A DNA stretch of 64,000 nt from Syntrophobacterales bacterium. GTDB lineage: Bacteria > Desulfobacterota > Desulfobaccia > Desulfobaccales > 0-14-0-80-60-11. The stretch lies in assembly GCA_023512475.1 (NCBI GenBank), contig JAILZL010000003.1:62001-126000 (forward strand). Direction: 5' to 3'. The first letter of the stretch is position 1, and every line of letters starts with the position of its first letter. The translations under genes were made by a program, and so were the position numbers. This document shows, one piece after another, positions 51,233-60,164 of the stretch. The notes below the pieces were generated by a model. The model was not told the DNA's origin. It did no database searches and worked only from the letters and a program-made list of their open reading frames with translations.

Positions 51233-52213
51233 TCAAATCAGCCAGCGGGCGAATTCGCCCTTCTCCGGGGTGAGGAGGGTGAGGCGCCGGGGGCCGGCCC
51301 CTTCCGCCTGCACCGTCACCTCCGTGCCGGGGCGGGCGTCGCTGTAGGCTGCGGCCAGCCGGGCGGCCTGGCGCAGCGCCTCCTCTCCCCCGCCCCCCGG
51401 GATCAGCACCAGGGGGCCGGGCACCCCCAGCACCTTCAGCACCAGGTCACCGGGCCGGGTCAGGGCGGCCAGGGCCTCGTTTTCCTTCCGGGTGCGGCCC
51501 ACCACCGCCTTGGGCCCTTCCGGCAGGCGGAAGTGTCTCCCCCACTTGAGAAGCTCCAGATCCTCCCGGGCCACCTGCGGCTGATGGGCCAAAAGCTCCT
51601 TGAGCCGGGCGGCGTAACCCGGATCGGTGAGGAGGCAGCCGCCTGCGGGGGAGGGGTAGTCCCGGAGCCCGAACTTCTCCGCCAGCTCCATCTGGCGCTT
51701 GCGGCCCCGGCCGCTGAGATCCAGGAGGCGTTCCCGGTCCACCCAGCCTTCCCGCTCCGGAAGCGTGGGAGGCAGCAGTTTGGCGGAGAGAGGCCGCAGC
51801 ACCAGATCCGGGACGCCGGAGCCTTTGGCCACCAGCTCCAGGGCCTGGCGGTTCTGGCTCATGGGCCGCTGCCCCAGGACCTCCCCGGTGAAAAGGAAGT
51901 TAAAGCTTTCCTGGTGCATCACCGCCGCGGCTTCCCTCAGCATCAGGATGTGGCAGTCGATGCAGGGGTTGTGGCCCTTGCCGAAGCCGTAGCGGGGCGA
52001 AAACAGGAGCGGATAAAACTTCTCGGTGATATCCCGCTCCCGGAGGGGCAGGCCCAGCACCGCCGCCGATTTCCGGGCCCGCTCGGCCCCGAAGAAGGGG
52101 GTGATGAAGGTGAGGAGCTCCACCTCCACCCCCTGCTCGGTGAGCACCCGGGCGGCCAGCATGCTGTCCAGACCGCCGGAGAACACCCCCAGGCCGCGGA
52201 TGGTCTCCTTCAT
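51233..52213 (-). CDS. PP-loop ATPase, ThiI/MnmA-like sulfur-transfer protein
   Basis: 326 aa. An N-terminal PP-loop (GVFSGGLDSMLAARVLTEQG) and two cysteine sites, NPCIDCHILMLREA and PSPAGGCLLTDPG, resemble the tRNA 2-thiouridine synthetase family. The C-terminal about 120 residues (VVGRTRKENEALAALTRPGD) look like an NFACT-R/DUF814 domain, probably an RNA-binding unit. It is likely a tRNA thiolation or related sulfurtransferase, but the target base is not deducible. It overlaps arsC by 4 bp. Confidence 0.83.
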   Translation of the reverse strand: MKETIRGLGVFSGGLDSMLAARVLTEQGVEVELLTFITPFFGAERARKSAAVLGLPLRERDITEKFYPLLFSPRYGFGKGHNPCIDCHILMLREAAAVMHQESFNFLFTGEVLGQRPMSQNRQALELVAKGSGVPDLVLRPLSAKLLPPTLPEREGWVDRERLLDLSGRGRKRQMELAEKFGLRDYPSPAGGCLLTDPGYAARLKELLAHQPQVAREDLELLKWGRHFRLPEGPKAVVGRTRKENEALAALTRPGDLVLKVLGVPGPLVLIPGGGGEEALRQAARLAAAYSDARPGTEVTVQAEGAGPRRLTLLTPEKGEFARWLI

Positions 52214-52635
52214 GTCCGGCCGCGGGCCTTCTCCCGCAGGAGGGGGATGAGCGTCGCCCGCATGTCATCCCGCACCTGCCGGAACACGGCCATGATCTCC
52301 TCGTCGCTGCCGGTGGCCTTGGCAGGATCCGGAAAGCCCACATGCAGCACTTCCGTGGGCCCGGGGAAGAAGGGGCACTGCTCCTGGGCCTGATCGCAGA
52401 CAGTGATCACCAGGTCGAAGCTCTGCCCGGCCAGGTCGTCCACCGACTTGGAAAAGTGGCCGCTGATGTCGATGCCCAGCTCCGCCATGGCCCGGATGGC
52501 CCGGGGATTCACCCGGGTGGGCCGCACCCCGGCGGAGAAGGCCCGCACCTCACCGGCCAGGTCGTGATTCACCAGCCCTTCCGCCATCTGGGAGCGGCAG
52601 GCGTTTTCCGTACACAAGAAAAGCACCGTGAACAT
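52210..52635 (-). CDS. arsC: Arsenate reductase ArsC (low-molecular-weight phosphatase type)
   Basis: 141 aa. The P-loop CTENACRSQMAEG carries the nucleophilic Cys. The paired redox cysteines are VCDQAQEQCPFFPG. The layout is that of thioredoxin-coupled ArsC of Staphylococcus/Bacillus type, so it probably reduces As(V) to As(III); a tyrosine phosphatase role is less likely given the extra cysteines. It overlaps the PP-loop gene. An ArsM-like selenoprotein lies about 20 kb away, but no arsR or efflux pump is nearby. Confidence 0.92.
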   Translation of the reverse strand: MFTVLFLCTENACRSQMAEGLVNHDLAGEVRAFSAGVRPTRVNPRAIRAMAELGIDISGHFSKSVDDLAGQSFDLVITVCDQAQEQCPFFPGPTEVLHVGFPDPAKATGSDEEIMAVFRQVRDDMRATLIPLLREKARGRT

Positions 52636-52690
52636 GGTGGGTATTCATCCTCCGTCTGCACGGGCGTCCGGGAGCCGGCGGCGCCGCGCT

Positions 52691-53515
52691 TTACGCCGCC
52701 GACGGCCGCAGGGCCGCCAGCTCCCAGCTGTGCCAGCCTTCCCGGGCCAGGCGGGCCGTAAAGGCCCTCTGGCTCGCAGGAACCAGGAAGTCGGCCCACC
52801 GGTCCGGCGGCAGCTCCAGGCGCACTCCGGTGCCCGTCACCCGCAGGCGCACCGCCGGGAAGCCCCGGAGCGTCAGCCAGGCCTCCAGCCGCCCCACCCG
52901 GGCCAGGTCCGCCGGGGTGAAGCGGGTATCATAGGGAAAGCGGGTGGCCAGGCAGCTCTGGGAGGGGCGATCGGCCGGCAGCCCGAAGGCCGCACTCAGG
53001 CGCCGGATGGCCGCCTTGCCCAGGCCGGCCGCAAGCAGCGGGCTCATCACCCCCGCCTCCCGGGCGGCCCTAAGCCCGGGGCGGAAGTCCGTGAGGTCGT
53101 CCCGGTTGGTGCCGTCCCAGATGACCTCGGCTCCCACCTCTCCGGCCAGCTCCCGGGCCAGGGCGATGACGCCCTTTTTGCAGACATAGCAGCGCTCCCG
53201 GGTGTTGCCCCGGAATTCCGGCAGGGCCAGGGGGTCAAAGAGCCGCACCCGGTGGCGCACCCCGAAGCGCCGGGCCAGGGCCACGGCCCGGGCCAGCTCC
53301 CCCGGGGCGCTGTGGGGGCCGCTCACGGTCAGGGCGGTGAGTCCCGGCCCCAAAGCCTGGGCCCCCGCGGCCAACAGCAGGCTGGAGTCCAGCCCGCCGG
53401 AAAAAAGGAGCACCGCCCGCCGCCACCCTCTCAGGATCCGGAGCAGCTCAGCCCCGGGGTCCGGCGCGGCCCCGGCCGGCGGCCCGGCTCCCCGCATTTC
53501 AGCTCTCCCGGGCAT
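52691..53515 (-). CDS. larE: LarE-like sacrificial sulfur transferase
   Basis: 274 aa PP-loop enzyme. The motif is LLFSGGLDSSLLLAAG. CYVCKKGV and the sulfur-donor region SQSCLATRFPYDTRF are present. LarE adenylates pyridinium-3,5-dicarboxylate mononucleotide and replaces its oxygens with sulfur to build the nickel-pincer nucleotide cofactor of lactate racemase and related enzymes. larB and larC are not in the window. Its start overlaps the DUF39 gene by 17 bp. Confidence 0.9.
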   Translation of the reverse strand: MPGRAEMRGAGPPAGAAPDPGAELLRILRGWRRAVLLFSGGLDSSLLLAAGAQALGPGLTALTVSGPHSAPGELARAVALARRFGVRHRVRLFDPLALPEFRGNTRERCYVCKKGVIALARELAGEVGAEVIWDGTNRDDLTDFRPGLRAAREAGVMSPLLAAGLGKAAIRRLSAAFGLPADRPSQSCLATRFPYDTRFTPADLARVGRLEAWLTLRGFPAVRLRVTGTGVRLELPPDRWADFLVPASQRAFTARLAREGWHSWELAALRPSAA

Positions 53516-54707
53516 AGGTGGGGGCCAGGGGGGTCTCCTCCGCCGTGGGGAGGAGCTCCACCGGCTCCCCCAGAAGGAAGCGGCCCGCCATGATCCATTC
53601 CTTGAGAGTCTGGGCCACTTCCCGGGCCCGCACCAGACTGGAGAGGGGCACGGTGGCCACCTCCTTGCCGTTTAAGGTGATGCTGCCGCTCTTGAGCTGG
53701 GCATAGCTCACATGCCCCAACACCCGGCCGGTGGCCTGAGGATAATCGGTGCCGTAATCCACGATGGGGGCTAAAAGCTCCTCATCGCTCACGGCGCAGA
53801 AATGGGCCATCTCCTCATTGAGGAGGGGGATGGGGATCCCCAGCCCCACGGTGAGGGAGCAGCCATAGCCCAGAAGACTCACCCCCACCAGATGCCGGGG
53901 GCTCATCTGCTTCAGGTCGCCGATGACCATGAGGGTGCCGGCAGGACTTAAGGGGATGCCGTGTTCGTTGCGGGGTTTCCCCGGGTGATGCTGGGTGCCG
54001 GGGAAGCAGACATACCCCACCCCGCCGCCCAGGAAGATGCGGGTGCCGATGCCGATGGTGCGGTAGTAGGGGTCGTTGAACAGGGGACTCAAAGCCCCGG
54101 AAGTACAGTAGTTGGCATTGGCGGCCCGGGGTTTCAACGGCCCCATGTAGGTGTAGATGATGCGGTTGCTCAGGTTCACCGCCACGTTGTAGTTCTGGTA
54201 GCAGTTGCGGGGGTTGCAGAGGATGGCGTTCACCATCTGCTTCAGGGTGATCTCCTTTTCCACCCGCTTGTTGGGGTAGCAGTCGGTGCCATAGGCCTCC
54301 GCCACCAGGTGCACCGGTTTGCCCGCCACCAGATCCTGGATGACATGGCCGCCGCCGTACTTGAATTCCCCGGGGTAGACCTTGTTCAAGGGGTCATCCG
54401 CCGCGGGCTCGGTGGCGCCGATATAGACATCCACCGCCGCCAGCCCGGCGTAGGCCGGCACGTTGTTGAGCCACACCCGGGCGGCCTTGATGGGGGGCCG
54501 GGTGTGGCCGAAATTGAGGAAGGCGCCGGAGGAGCACATGGGGGAGAAGGTGCCGGTGGTGACCACATCCACCGTCCGGGCGGCCTCCACCTCGCCCTTT
54601 TCCCGGACGATGCCGATGATCTCCTCTGCGGTGACCACCACCGCCTTCCCCTGCTTGATTTTCTCGTTGATTTCCTGGTATGTCTTATTCACCTGATAGT
54701 GCGCCAT
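53499..54707 (-). CDS. Homocysteine biosynthesis protein (DUF39, aspartate-semialdehyde sulfurtransferase)
   Basis: 402 aa. Strong family markers are TYQEINEKIKQGKAVVVTAE, GTFSPMCSSGAFLNFGHTRP, GGGHVIQDLVAGKPVHLVAE and ILCNPRNCYQNYNVAVNLS. In methanogens and Desulfovibrio, DUF39 proteins with a NIL-ferredoxin partner convert aspartate semialdehyde to homocysteine using sulfide. No NIL-ferredoxin gene lies beside it. It heads a unit with larE, arsC and the PP-loop gene, all involved in sulfur or oxyanion chemistry. Confidence 0.93.
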   Translation of the reverse strand: MAHYQVNKTYQEINEKIKQGKAVVVTAEEIIGIVREKGEVEAARTVDVVTTGTFSPMCSSGAFLNFGHTRPPIKAARVWLNNVPAYAGLAAVDVYIGATEPAADDPLNKVYPGEFKYGGGHVIQDLVAGKPVHLVAEAYGTDCYPNKRVEKEITLKQMVNAILCNPRNCYQNYNVAVNLSNRIIYTYMGPLKPRAANANYCTSGALSPLFNDPYYRTIGIGTRIFLGGGVGYVCFPGTQHHPGKPRNEHGIPLSPAGTLMVIGDLKQMSPRHLVGVSLLGYGCSLTVGLGIPIPLLNEEMAHFCAVSDEELLAPIVDYGTDYPQATGRVLGHVSYAQLKSGSITLNGKEVATVPLSSLVRAREVAQTLKEWIMAGRFLLGEPVELLPTAEETPLAPTYARES

Positions 54708-54892
54708 GGGTTGTCCTCATCCCGCCCGGGACCCGCCGGCAGGCAGCCGGGGGGTCCCCAGGTCAGGAGGTGGGAGGTGATTTTTCATCGGGTCTCGGAC
54801 CGGCGCGGCCCGGTCCGGGGGCGACGCGAGGGGCCTGAGGCGGGCACCCCGCCGGGCCCGGACGGGGCCGGAGGGAGGGCGATGGGGGCGCC

Positions 54893-55543
54893 ATGGTGAC
54901 GGAATTTGCCGGCCACGCTTTGCATCTGTTTGTCACCAGTCTGGTGAGCCTCTGGGTCATCGTGGATCCGCCGGGGAACATCCTGGCCTATCTGACCCTG
55001 TCTGCGGGCTTTGACCCCGAGGCCGCCCGGGATCTGGCCCGGCGGGCCTGCCTGTTTTCCTTCCTCGTGCTCACGACTTTCATCGTGGCCGGCCGCCTGA
55101 TCCTGGCCTTCTTCGGCATCACCCTGCCCGCCTTCCAGATCGCCGGCGGCCTCATCCTGTTCCGCATCGCCTTCGACATGCTGGAGGCCCGGGGGCACTT
55201 CCACCGCCTGGACACCTCCTCCAGTCTGGTGGCGGAGGACTACCGGGACATCGCCCTGGTGCCCCTGGCGGTGCCCCTGCTCTCCGGCCCCGGGGCCATC
55301 TCCACCATCCTGGTGCTCACCAGCCGCTCCCGGAACCTCATGGAGGACGGCCTCATCTTCCTGGCCCTGGGGCTGGTGATGCTCAGCACCTACGCCGCCT
55401 TCCGCTTCGCCGAGCCCCTCCTGGGGCTCCTCCGGGAGACAGGCATCCGCCTCCTCACCCGGCTCATGGGTCTGATCCTGGCGGCCCTGGCGGTGCAGTT
55501 CATCCTGGACGGCCTGCGGGCCGCTTTCAGCCGTTTCCCTTAG
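54893..55543 (+). CDS. MarC family membrane protein
   Basis: 216 aa with six membrane segments. MarC signatures are LVSLWVIVDPPGNILAYLTL near the N-terminus, FQIAGGLILFRIAFDML and ALVPLAVPLLSGPGAISTIL. Despite the name, MarC proteins are not proven drug exporters. The ATG at 54893 follows GGGGGCGCC; a stronger GGAGGGAGGG lies 16 nt upstream. It is convergent with the radical SAM gene, overlapping its stop region by 4 bp. Confidence 0.93.
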   Translation: MVTEFAGHALHLFVTSLVSLWVIVDPPGNILAYLTLSAGFDPEAARDLARRACLFSFLVLTTFIVAGRLILAFFGITLPAFQIAGGLILFRIAFDMLEARGHFHRLDTSSSLVAEDYRDIALVPLAVPLLSGPGAISTILVLTSRSRNLMEDGLIFLALGLVMLSTYAAFRFAEPLLGLLRETGIRLLTRLMGLILAALAVQFILDGLRAAFSRFP

Positions 55544-56856
55544 TAAAAATCCACCGGATCGATGCGCCGGTGCACTGCCCAGCGGAAAAAGAGATTGCTG
55601 GGCAGCCCCTGAAACACGTAGCGGGTGGGGGGCCACAGCAGCCGCCGGAAGATGGAGCCCAGGGAGTAGAATTTCCGGAAGCACTCCCAGACCCCTTCTT
55701 CGCACTCCTCCGGGGTCATGTGCCGGGGGACGAAGTTGCACACCATGCCCAGGTATTTCTCCGCCTCGGGGTTGTGCACCCGCCCCTCCTTGGCCAGCTG
55801 CTCCCACATGGGGGTGCCCCTCCGGGGGGTGGCCACATTGAAGAAGGCCATGGGCGCCTTGACCCGCTCCAGAAAATCCAGGGTTTCGGCGAAGAGCTCT
55901 TTGGTGTCCCCGTCCAGCCCGAACATGAAGTTGAGGGAGTAAAACAGGCCCCGCTCCCGGAGGCGGGCCAGCATGTCCTCATAGTCCTTCACCCGGTTCT
56001 GCACCTTGTCGATGGAGGTGATGGATTCCTGGCAGACATTTTCTATCCCGATATTGATGTGAAAACAACCCGAATCCCGGGCCAGGTCCAGGAGCTCCTC
56101 ATCCCGGCTGGTGTTGATGGTCCACAGACAGCTCCAGCGGATATTCAAGGGGATCAGGGCCTTGAAGAGATCCTTGGCATACTCCCGGTGGCCGGTGAGG
56201 TTGTCGTCGATGAAATAAATCTTGCGCAGCCCTGTCAGGGCGACGTTGGTCTTGATCTCCTCGATGACCTCGCCGATGGGCCGGCGGCGGTAGGTGTGGC
56301 CATAGACGATGGGCACCTCGCAGAAGGCGCAGTGATACGGACAGCCCCGGGAGGTCTGGGTGGGGAGGATCTTTACCCGGTAACGGCGAAAGTCCACCAG
56401 CTCCAGGCGGGGGCGGGGCAGGCCCGCCAGGTCATGGAAGCCCTCGGCCTGATAGCGGGGCTGCAGGCGCCGGCGGCGGGCGTCCTCCACCACCTGGGGC
56501 CACACCCCTTCGGCCTCCCCCACCACCACCGCGTCGGCATGCTCCAGGGCCTCCTCGGGGTGCAGGCTCACATGGAAGCCGCCCATGACCACCGGCACGC
56601 CCCGGCGGCGGAATTCGGCGGCGATCTCATAGGCCCGCTCGGAGGTGGCGCAGGTGGCGGTGATCCCCACCAGATCGTAGCGGCGCTCATAAGGAATGGG
56701 GGAGAGGCGGTCATCCACCAGCTCCACATCCACTCCCGGGGGGGTGAGGGCCGCCAGGTAGGGCAGGGTGATGCCCAGAAGCCAGCGTTTGCGGCTCCGG
56801 AGCGGGCGCCGGTCCGGGTATTTGGTCGTGGGTTGCACCAACAGGATCCGCATCAT
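55540..56856 (-). CDS. B12-binding radical SAM protein
   Basis: 438 aa. An N-terminal cobalamin-binding-like Rossmann domain (residues 1-140, RILLVQPTTKYPDRRPLRSR) is followed by a radical SAM core with CPYHCAFCEVP (CxxxCxxC). A C-terminal helical domain is present (WECFRKFYSLGSIFRRLLWP). The group resembles uncharacterised BchE-like enzymes. GGGGGGAGG abuts the first of two ATGs, so 56853 is equally possible; an in-frame TTG at 56874 is unlikely. No biosynthetic partner lies next to it, so the substrate is unknown. Confidence 0.9.
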   Translation of the reverse strand: MMRILLVQPTTKYPDRRPLRSRKRWLLGITLPYLAALTPPGVDVELVDDRLSPIPYERRYDLVGITATCATSERAYEIAAEFRRRGVPVVMGGFHVSLHPEEALEHADAVVVGEAEGVWPQVVEDARRRRLQPRYQAEGFHDLAGLPRPRLELVDFRRYRVKILPTQTSRGCPYHCAFCEVPIVYGHTYRRRPIGEVIEEIKTNVALTGLRKIYFIDDNLTGHREYAKDLFKALIPLNIRWSCLWTINTSRDEELLDLARDSGCFHINIGIENVCQESITSIDKVQNRVKDYEDMLARLRERGLFYSLNFMFGLDGDTKELFAETLDFLERVKAPMAFFNVATPRRGTPMWEQLAKEGRVHNPEAEKYLGMVCNFVPRHMTPEECEEGVWECFRKFYSLGSIFRRLLWPPTRYVFQGLPSNLFFRWAVHRRIDPVDFY

Positions 56857-56943
56857 CCTCCCCCCGAGGCCCAAAAAGGGAAAGCAATCCTAAAAAATAT
56901 AAAACACTCAGAGGGGGAATAAAAGAGAGATGTGCGCCTGGCG

Positions 56944-57055
56944 GGTGGTTGAACAAGGTGAATCGGGGAAGGGGCCTAAGGGTCACAGACTCCTGCCCCC
57001 TCCCCCCACCCCATAAAAGGGAGGTGGCTTGGCCCAAGCGGCAAATTCGGCGGGC
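56944..57055 (-). repeat. Dispersed intergenic repeat, copy B
   Basis: Inverted relative to copy A. Its reverse complement contains GGGCCAAGCC, CCCTTTTATGGGGTGGGG, GTCTGTGACCC, GGCCCCTTCCCCGATTCACC and TTCAACCACC, all matching the second half of copy A in order. It fills most of the gap upstream of the radical SAM gene. Confidence 0.65.
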
Positions 57056-57056
57056 C

Positions 57057-57365
57057 TCAGGATTTGCGGGGGAGAGGGATAACCTTGCCCGGCTTGCCTT
57101 CCGGGGCGGGCTCCGGTTCCGGGGCCGGAGGGGGCTTCCGGGGCACCAGGGCCAGGCGCATGGGCCGGCCGCCCATGGTGAAGTCCTGGCCGTTGATCTG
57201 GTCTTCGTCCAGGATCCAGGTGACCAGCTGCGGGGGGAGCGTCAGCACCAGGAGCTCCACCTGGTACCAGCCCTTTTTGACGTCCGGGCGCAGCTCCTCG
57301 ATGCGGGCGTAAAACGCCGGCCGGTGATCCACATACACCAGAACCAGGTCATTGACGCCGGCCAT
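57057..57365 (-). CDS. Conserved hypothetical protein (102 aa)
   Basis: 102 aa, cytoplasmic. The N-terminal 75 residues look folded (LVLVYVDHRPAFYARIEELR then WYQVELLVLTLPPQLVTWIL), and the rest is a proline/lysine-rich tail. No domain is recognised. The spacing of aromatic and hydrophobic residues suggests a small beta-barrel. The ATG at 57365 is preceded only by GAGAG. Confidence 0.7.
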   Translation of the reverse strand: MAGVNDLVLVYVDHRPAFYARIEELRPDVKKGWYQVELLVLTLPPQLVTWILDEDQINGQDFTMGGRPMRLALVPRKPPPAPEPEPAPEGKPGKVIPLPRKS

Positions 57366-57653
57366 GGCTCTCAGGGTCCCGTTCGGGCTGTCCGGGGTGA
57401 AAAATGCCCCTGACCCCTCGGGTGCAGAGGCTCCGGGTTAGGGCGGCGAAACAACGCCGCCAACCGAAATTTTCCGGGAAGGCTGCCGCTCTCCCTTCCG
57501 CCTCCCCACCTCCTCCCCCGGGGTGGAGACCCCAGAGAAATCCCAGCCCCCGGCCCGGGCGGAGAGCCCCGGGTTCCGGCTCCATACACTCCCGCCGGAG
57601 GCAAACCCGGATTCCCCCATTGCCCCGGAGCCCGGCCACCTGCGGACCCGGCC
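57366..57653. other. Intergenic region upstream of the 102-aa protein
   Basis: GC-rich sequence with open frames on both strands, none with a convincing start, ribosome site or composition. I see no promoter, RNA or repeat in it. Confidence 0.4.
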
Positions 57654-58538
57654 TCACGGGCGGCCGGGGGCGGGTCCGTCCGCCGGTCGGAGCTCGCCCT
57701 GGGACTCACCGGGCTTTTCCCCACTCCCGGGGGGCGTCCAGGGCTCCTCCACATGCACCCAGAGGCAGCCCCGCTTGTGCACCGGGTAGGTCTTGCCCTC
57801 CCGGGTCAGGGTGCCGTCGGTCCGGCTCACCGTGATGACCCACCAGCCGGGTTGGTCCAGGGTGACGGTGAAATAGCCGTTGAGATCGGTCTTGGCGGTG
57901 CGGTTCAATAAGGGCGAGTTTTCCCGGCCGAAACGGTCCCGGGGGCGCCTATCGGGGGGGACAGGGAAGCCGCTCAGTCTCTCCACCTCCACCACCGCCC
58001 GGGTGAGGGGGGCGTTTTTGAAGACCGCCTTGCCGGTGAAGGCCACTCCCGCGGGCCAGCCGTAGGGCCGGGTGAGGGGGACGATCTCCACCTCCAGGCC
58101 CAGGGTGTCGTCCCAACCCCGTTCCACATCCACATGCCAGATGCCCTTGACCCAGTCCCGGCAGAAGGCCTTGTCCTCGGGGATGAAGACCGGCGGGCTC
58201 TCCAACACCAGGTAATAGTCCCCCCGCCCGTCGGGGGTGAATTCCGCCTCAAAGGCCCGGCGGTTCTGGCCGCGCTCGCCGTCCTGGAGGCGGATCTCCC
58301 TGAGCACCACCGGCCCCTTGCGGCCCTCGGGTCCCCGGACCCATGCCTTGGGCGGCAGGGCGTCATCCACCAGCATCTCCGTGGGGTGGCCCCAGAAAAG
58401 GGTCCAGACCGCGGCTTCGCCGCTTCGGCCGTAGCACCCCGGGGTTTTCGGCCACAGGACGTGGACGTGGGCCGCCAGCCCGGCGGGCAGGAGGAGCACT
58501 ACCGCCAATACCGCCGCCAGCTGCAGACGTATTCTCAT
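57654..58538 (-). CDS. DUF4198 periplasmic protein
   Basis: 294 aa from the ATG at 58538, which follows GAGGGTGAG. A signal peptide (LQLAAVLAVVLLLPAGLAAH) precedes an HVHVLWP mature N-terminus. The all-beta architecture, GGxWxVTVSRxDGT-like C-terminus (WWVITVSRTDGTLTREGKT) and central NGYFTVTLDQPGW match DUF4198/CbiK-like proteins associated with Co/Ni uptake. No transporter is adjacent, so the metal role is an inference. The C-terminal tail is Pro/Gly-rich. Confidence 0.85.
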   Translation of the reverse strand: MRIRLQLAAVLAVVLLLPAGLAAHVHVLWPKTPGCYGRSGEAAVWTLFWGHPTEMLVDDALPPKAWVRGPEGRKGPVVLREIRLQDGERGQNRRAFEAEFTPDGRGDYYLVLESPPVFIPEDKAFCRDWVKGIWHVDVERGWDDTLGLEVEIVPLTRPYGWPAGVAFTGKAVFKNAPLTRAVVEVERLSGFPVPPDRRPRDRFGRENSPLLNRTAKTDLNGYFTVTLDQPGWWVITVSRTDGTLTREGKTYPVHKRGCLWVHVEEPWTPPGSGEKPGESQGELRPADGPAPGRP

Positions 58539-58562
58539 GGCCGGACTCACCCTCGTCAGCCA

Positions 58563-58592
58563 TCTTTACCAGAAGCCCTTTCCCCTTGTCAA
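58563..58592 (-). promoter_or_regulatory. Promoter of the DUF4198 gene
   Basis: Minus strand TTGACA (58587-58592), an 18-bp spacer, then TAAAGA (58563-58568), about 25 bp from the ATG. Confidence 0.5.
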
Positions 58593-58800
58593 ATAGAACC
58601 GGGGAGACCGCGGGCTTGGGCAACCGGCAGCGCCCCGGGAAAGAGGGGGATCTCCGGAAGATTCCCCGGGTCGCGGCCTGGCGGGGCAGGTAATGGGCCG
58701 TCGCGGCCTCAGAGGAGCCGGAAAAGGGGGCTACGGCCGGGGGCCGGGGAGCTGAGGGGCGGCGCCGACACGGGTCTTCCCGGCCCCGTTGCCGCCCTGA

Positions 58801-58935
58801 GGTTGCGGAAAAAGGTGATTCACAGCAGGGGGCCAGGGGTCACAGACCTCTGCCGATGGGATTCGGCTTCGCCAGGCGGGCAGAATCGGCAGCCTCATCC
58901 CACCAAGCTCCGGGAAAGAGAGTCTTTCCACCGTC
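58801..58935 (-). repeat. Dispersed intergenic repeat, copy C
   Basis: Inverted relative to copy A. Its reverse complement has GGTGGAAAGACTCTCTTTCC, GGAGCTTGGTGGGATGAGG, CTGGCGAAGCCGAATCCCAT and GTCTGTGACCCCTGGCCCCC in the same order as copy A, but without the long G-rich tract found in copies A and B. Confidence 0.72.
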
Positions 58936-59048
58936 TGCCGGGCCGGTTTTCCCGGGCGGAGCGGCTGGCCTGCTCTGCGTTCTTTCCCCCATCCCCCCGA
59001 CACCTGGAGCCGCCTGAGAAAGGTGTCCTGGGCCGGGCGGAGGCGTGG

Positions 59049-59999
59049 CTAGCCGTGAGGGAGGAGCCGGTCCAGGAAGCGGCGCACCTGCTGGAGCAGG
59101 CGCAGATCGAACTCAGTGCCGTTGGCGCCGGAGTAGAGCATGCAGCCCAGGGCCTTGGCGGGACTCAAGGGAGGCCGCCACGGGCGCAACGAGGTCAGGG
59201 CCTCGAAGGTGTCCAGGATCCGGAGCAGACGGGCGTAGGGGTGGATGGCGGCCAGGGGCAGGCCCAGGGGGTAGCCGCTGCCGTCGGCATTTTCGTGGTG
59301 CTGGGCCACCATGAGGAAGACCTTTCCGGGGAGGAGGGGGAAGGGTTTCAGGAGCTGCACCCCGCCCTGGGGGTGGCGCCGCAGCAGCTCCAGTTCGTCG
59401 CCGCTCAAGGGGCCGCTCTTCTCCCAGGCGCCGGGGAGGGCCGTCATCCCCAGATCATGAAGGAGCGCGCCCAGCCCCAGGGTGCGGGCGGCGGTCTCCG
59501 GCCAGGAGTTGTGGCGGGCATACCCGAGGGCGAGGAGGCAGACATTGAGGCAGTGGCCCGCCAGCCCGGCGTCCAGGCGGCGGAAGCTGAGGGCCAGGAG
59601 ACCCAGATGAGGGGCGGCGGCCAGCAGGCGGTAGAGGGTGCCCACCAGGTCCCGGGCCAGGTCCAGGAGGGGGCCGGAGCGGCATTCCGGGGTGTCGTAG
59701 AACTGCCGGGTCCAGGCCAACAGGAGGTCATAGAGCAGGGCGCCCTTCTCCTCCGGCGAGGGGCCGTCGTCGTGCACCAGGGCCTGCATGGCCTGGCGCA
59801 TGGTCACCAACAGGCGCTGGGAATTGGCTTTCAGGCCCCGGGGCTCGGTCGCGGCCGGGGTCTCCCCGTAAGAGCTCTCGGCCGCCGGCACGGGCAGGCC
59901 GGGGGGCGTCTCCGGGATCCGCTGTGCCGCCGCGCAGTGCTTCCCTTTTCCGGCCACCGCCGGGGTGGCGCTCTTTCCAGCCGGTTCCGCCTGACTCAT
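59049..59999 (-). CDS. HD-GYP domain protein
   Basis: 316 aa. A low-complexity N-terminal region of about 70 residues precedes an HD-GYP domain, with HD in GALLHDLGMTALPG, HHENADGSGYPLGLPL (HHExxDGxGYP) and RILDTFEALTSLRPWRPP. It probably hydrolyses cyclic-di-GMP or cGAMP, though the usual HDIGK Lys is Met here. No receiver or membrane sensor is attached. GAGG lies 8 nt upstream of the ATG at 59999. c-di-GMP involvement agrees with the nearby PilZ-like gene. Confidence 0.87.
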   Translation of the reverse strand: MSQAEPAGKSATPAVAGKGKHCAAAQRIPETPPGLPVPAAESSYGETPAATEPRGLKANSQRLLVTMRQAMQALVHDDGPSPEEKGALLYDLLLAWTRQFYDTPECRSGPLLDLARDLVGTLYRLLAAAPHLGLLALSFRRLDAGLAGHCLNVCLLALGYARHNSWPETAARTLGLGALLHDLGMTALPGAWEKSGPLSGDELELLRRHPQGGVQLLKPFPLLPGKVFLMVAQHHENADGSGYPLGLPLAAIHPYARLLRILDTFEALTSLRPWRPPLSPAKALGCMLYSGANGTEFDLRLLQQVRRFLDRLLPHG

Positions 60000-60164
60000 C
60001 TTTTCATCCTCGTTTGCCCGGGGTCTCCACCCAGGGAGGCGCCCACCAGGTTCGGTCCACCCGGCCCCAGGCCTGCGGCTTGGGGGCAGAGTAAGGGCCT
60101 CCCCCCGCCCGGTCCGCAACTCGAAGGCCTCCGCCCGAGGCATACCTACCAGAAGGAAGCCAGA

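Larger units (their letters stand above)
58539..59048. other. Intergenic region between DUF4198 and HD-GYP genes
   Basis: About 510 bp. It holds the DUF4198 promoter (58563-58592) and copy C of the dispersed repeat (58801-58935). The remainder is GC-rich with no supported gene or terminator. Confidence 0.5.

Noticed and set aside
52210-52635. A full arsenic-resistance island
   Set aside because: Only arsC is present; no arsR, arsB/acr3 or arsA lies nearby, and the ArsM-like selenoprotein is about 20 kb away.
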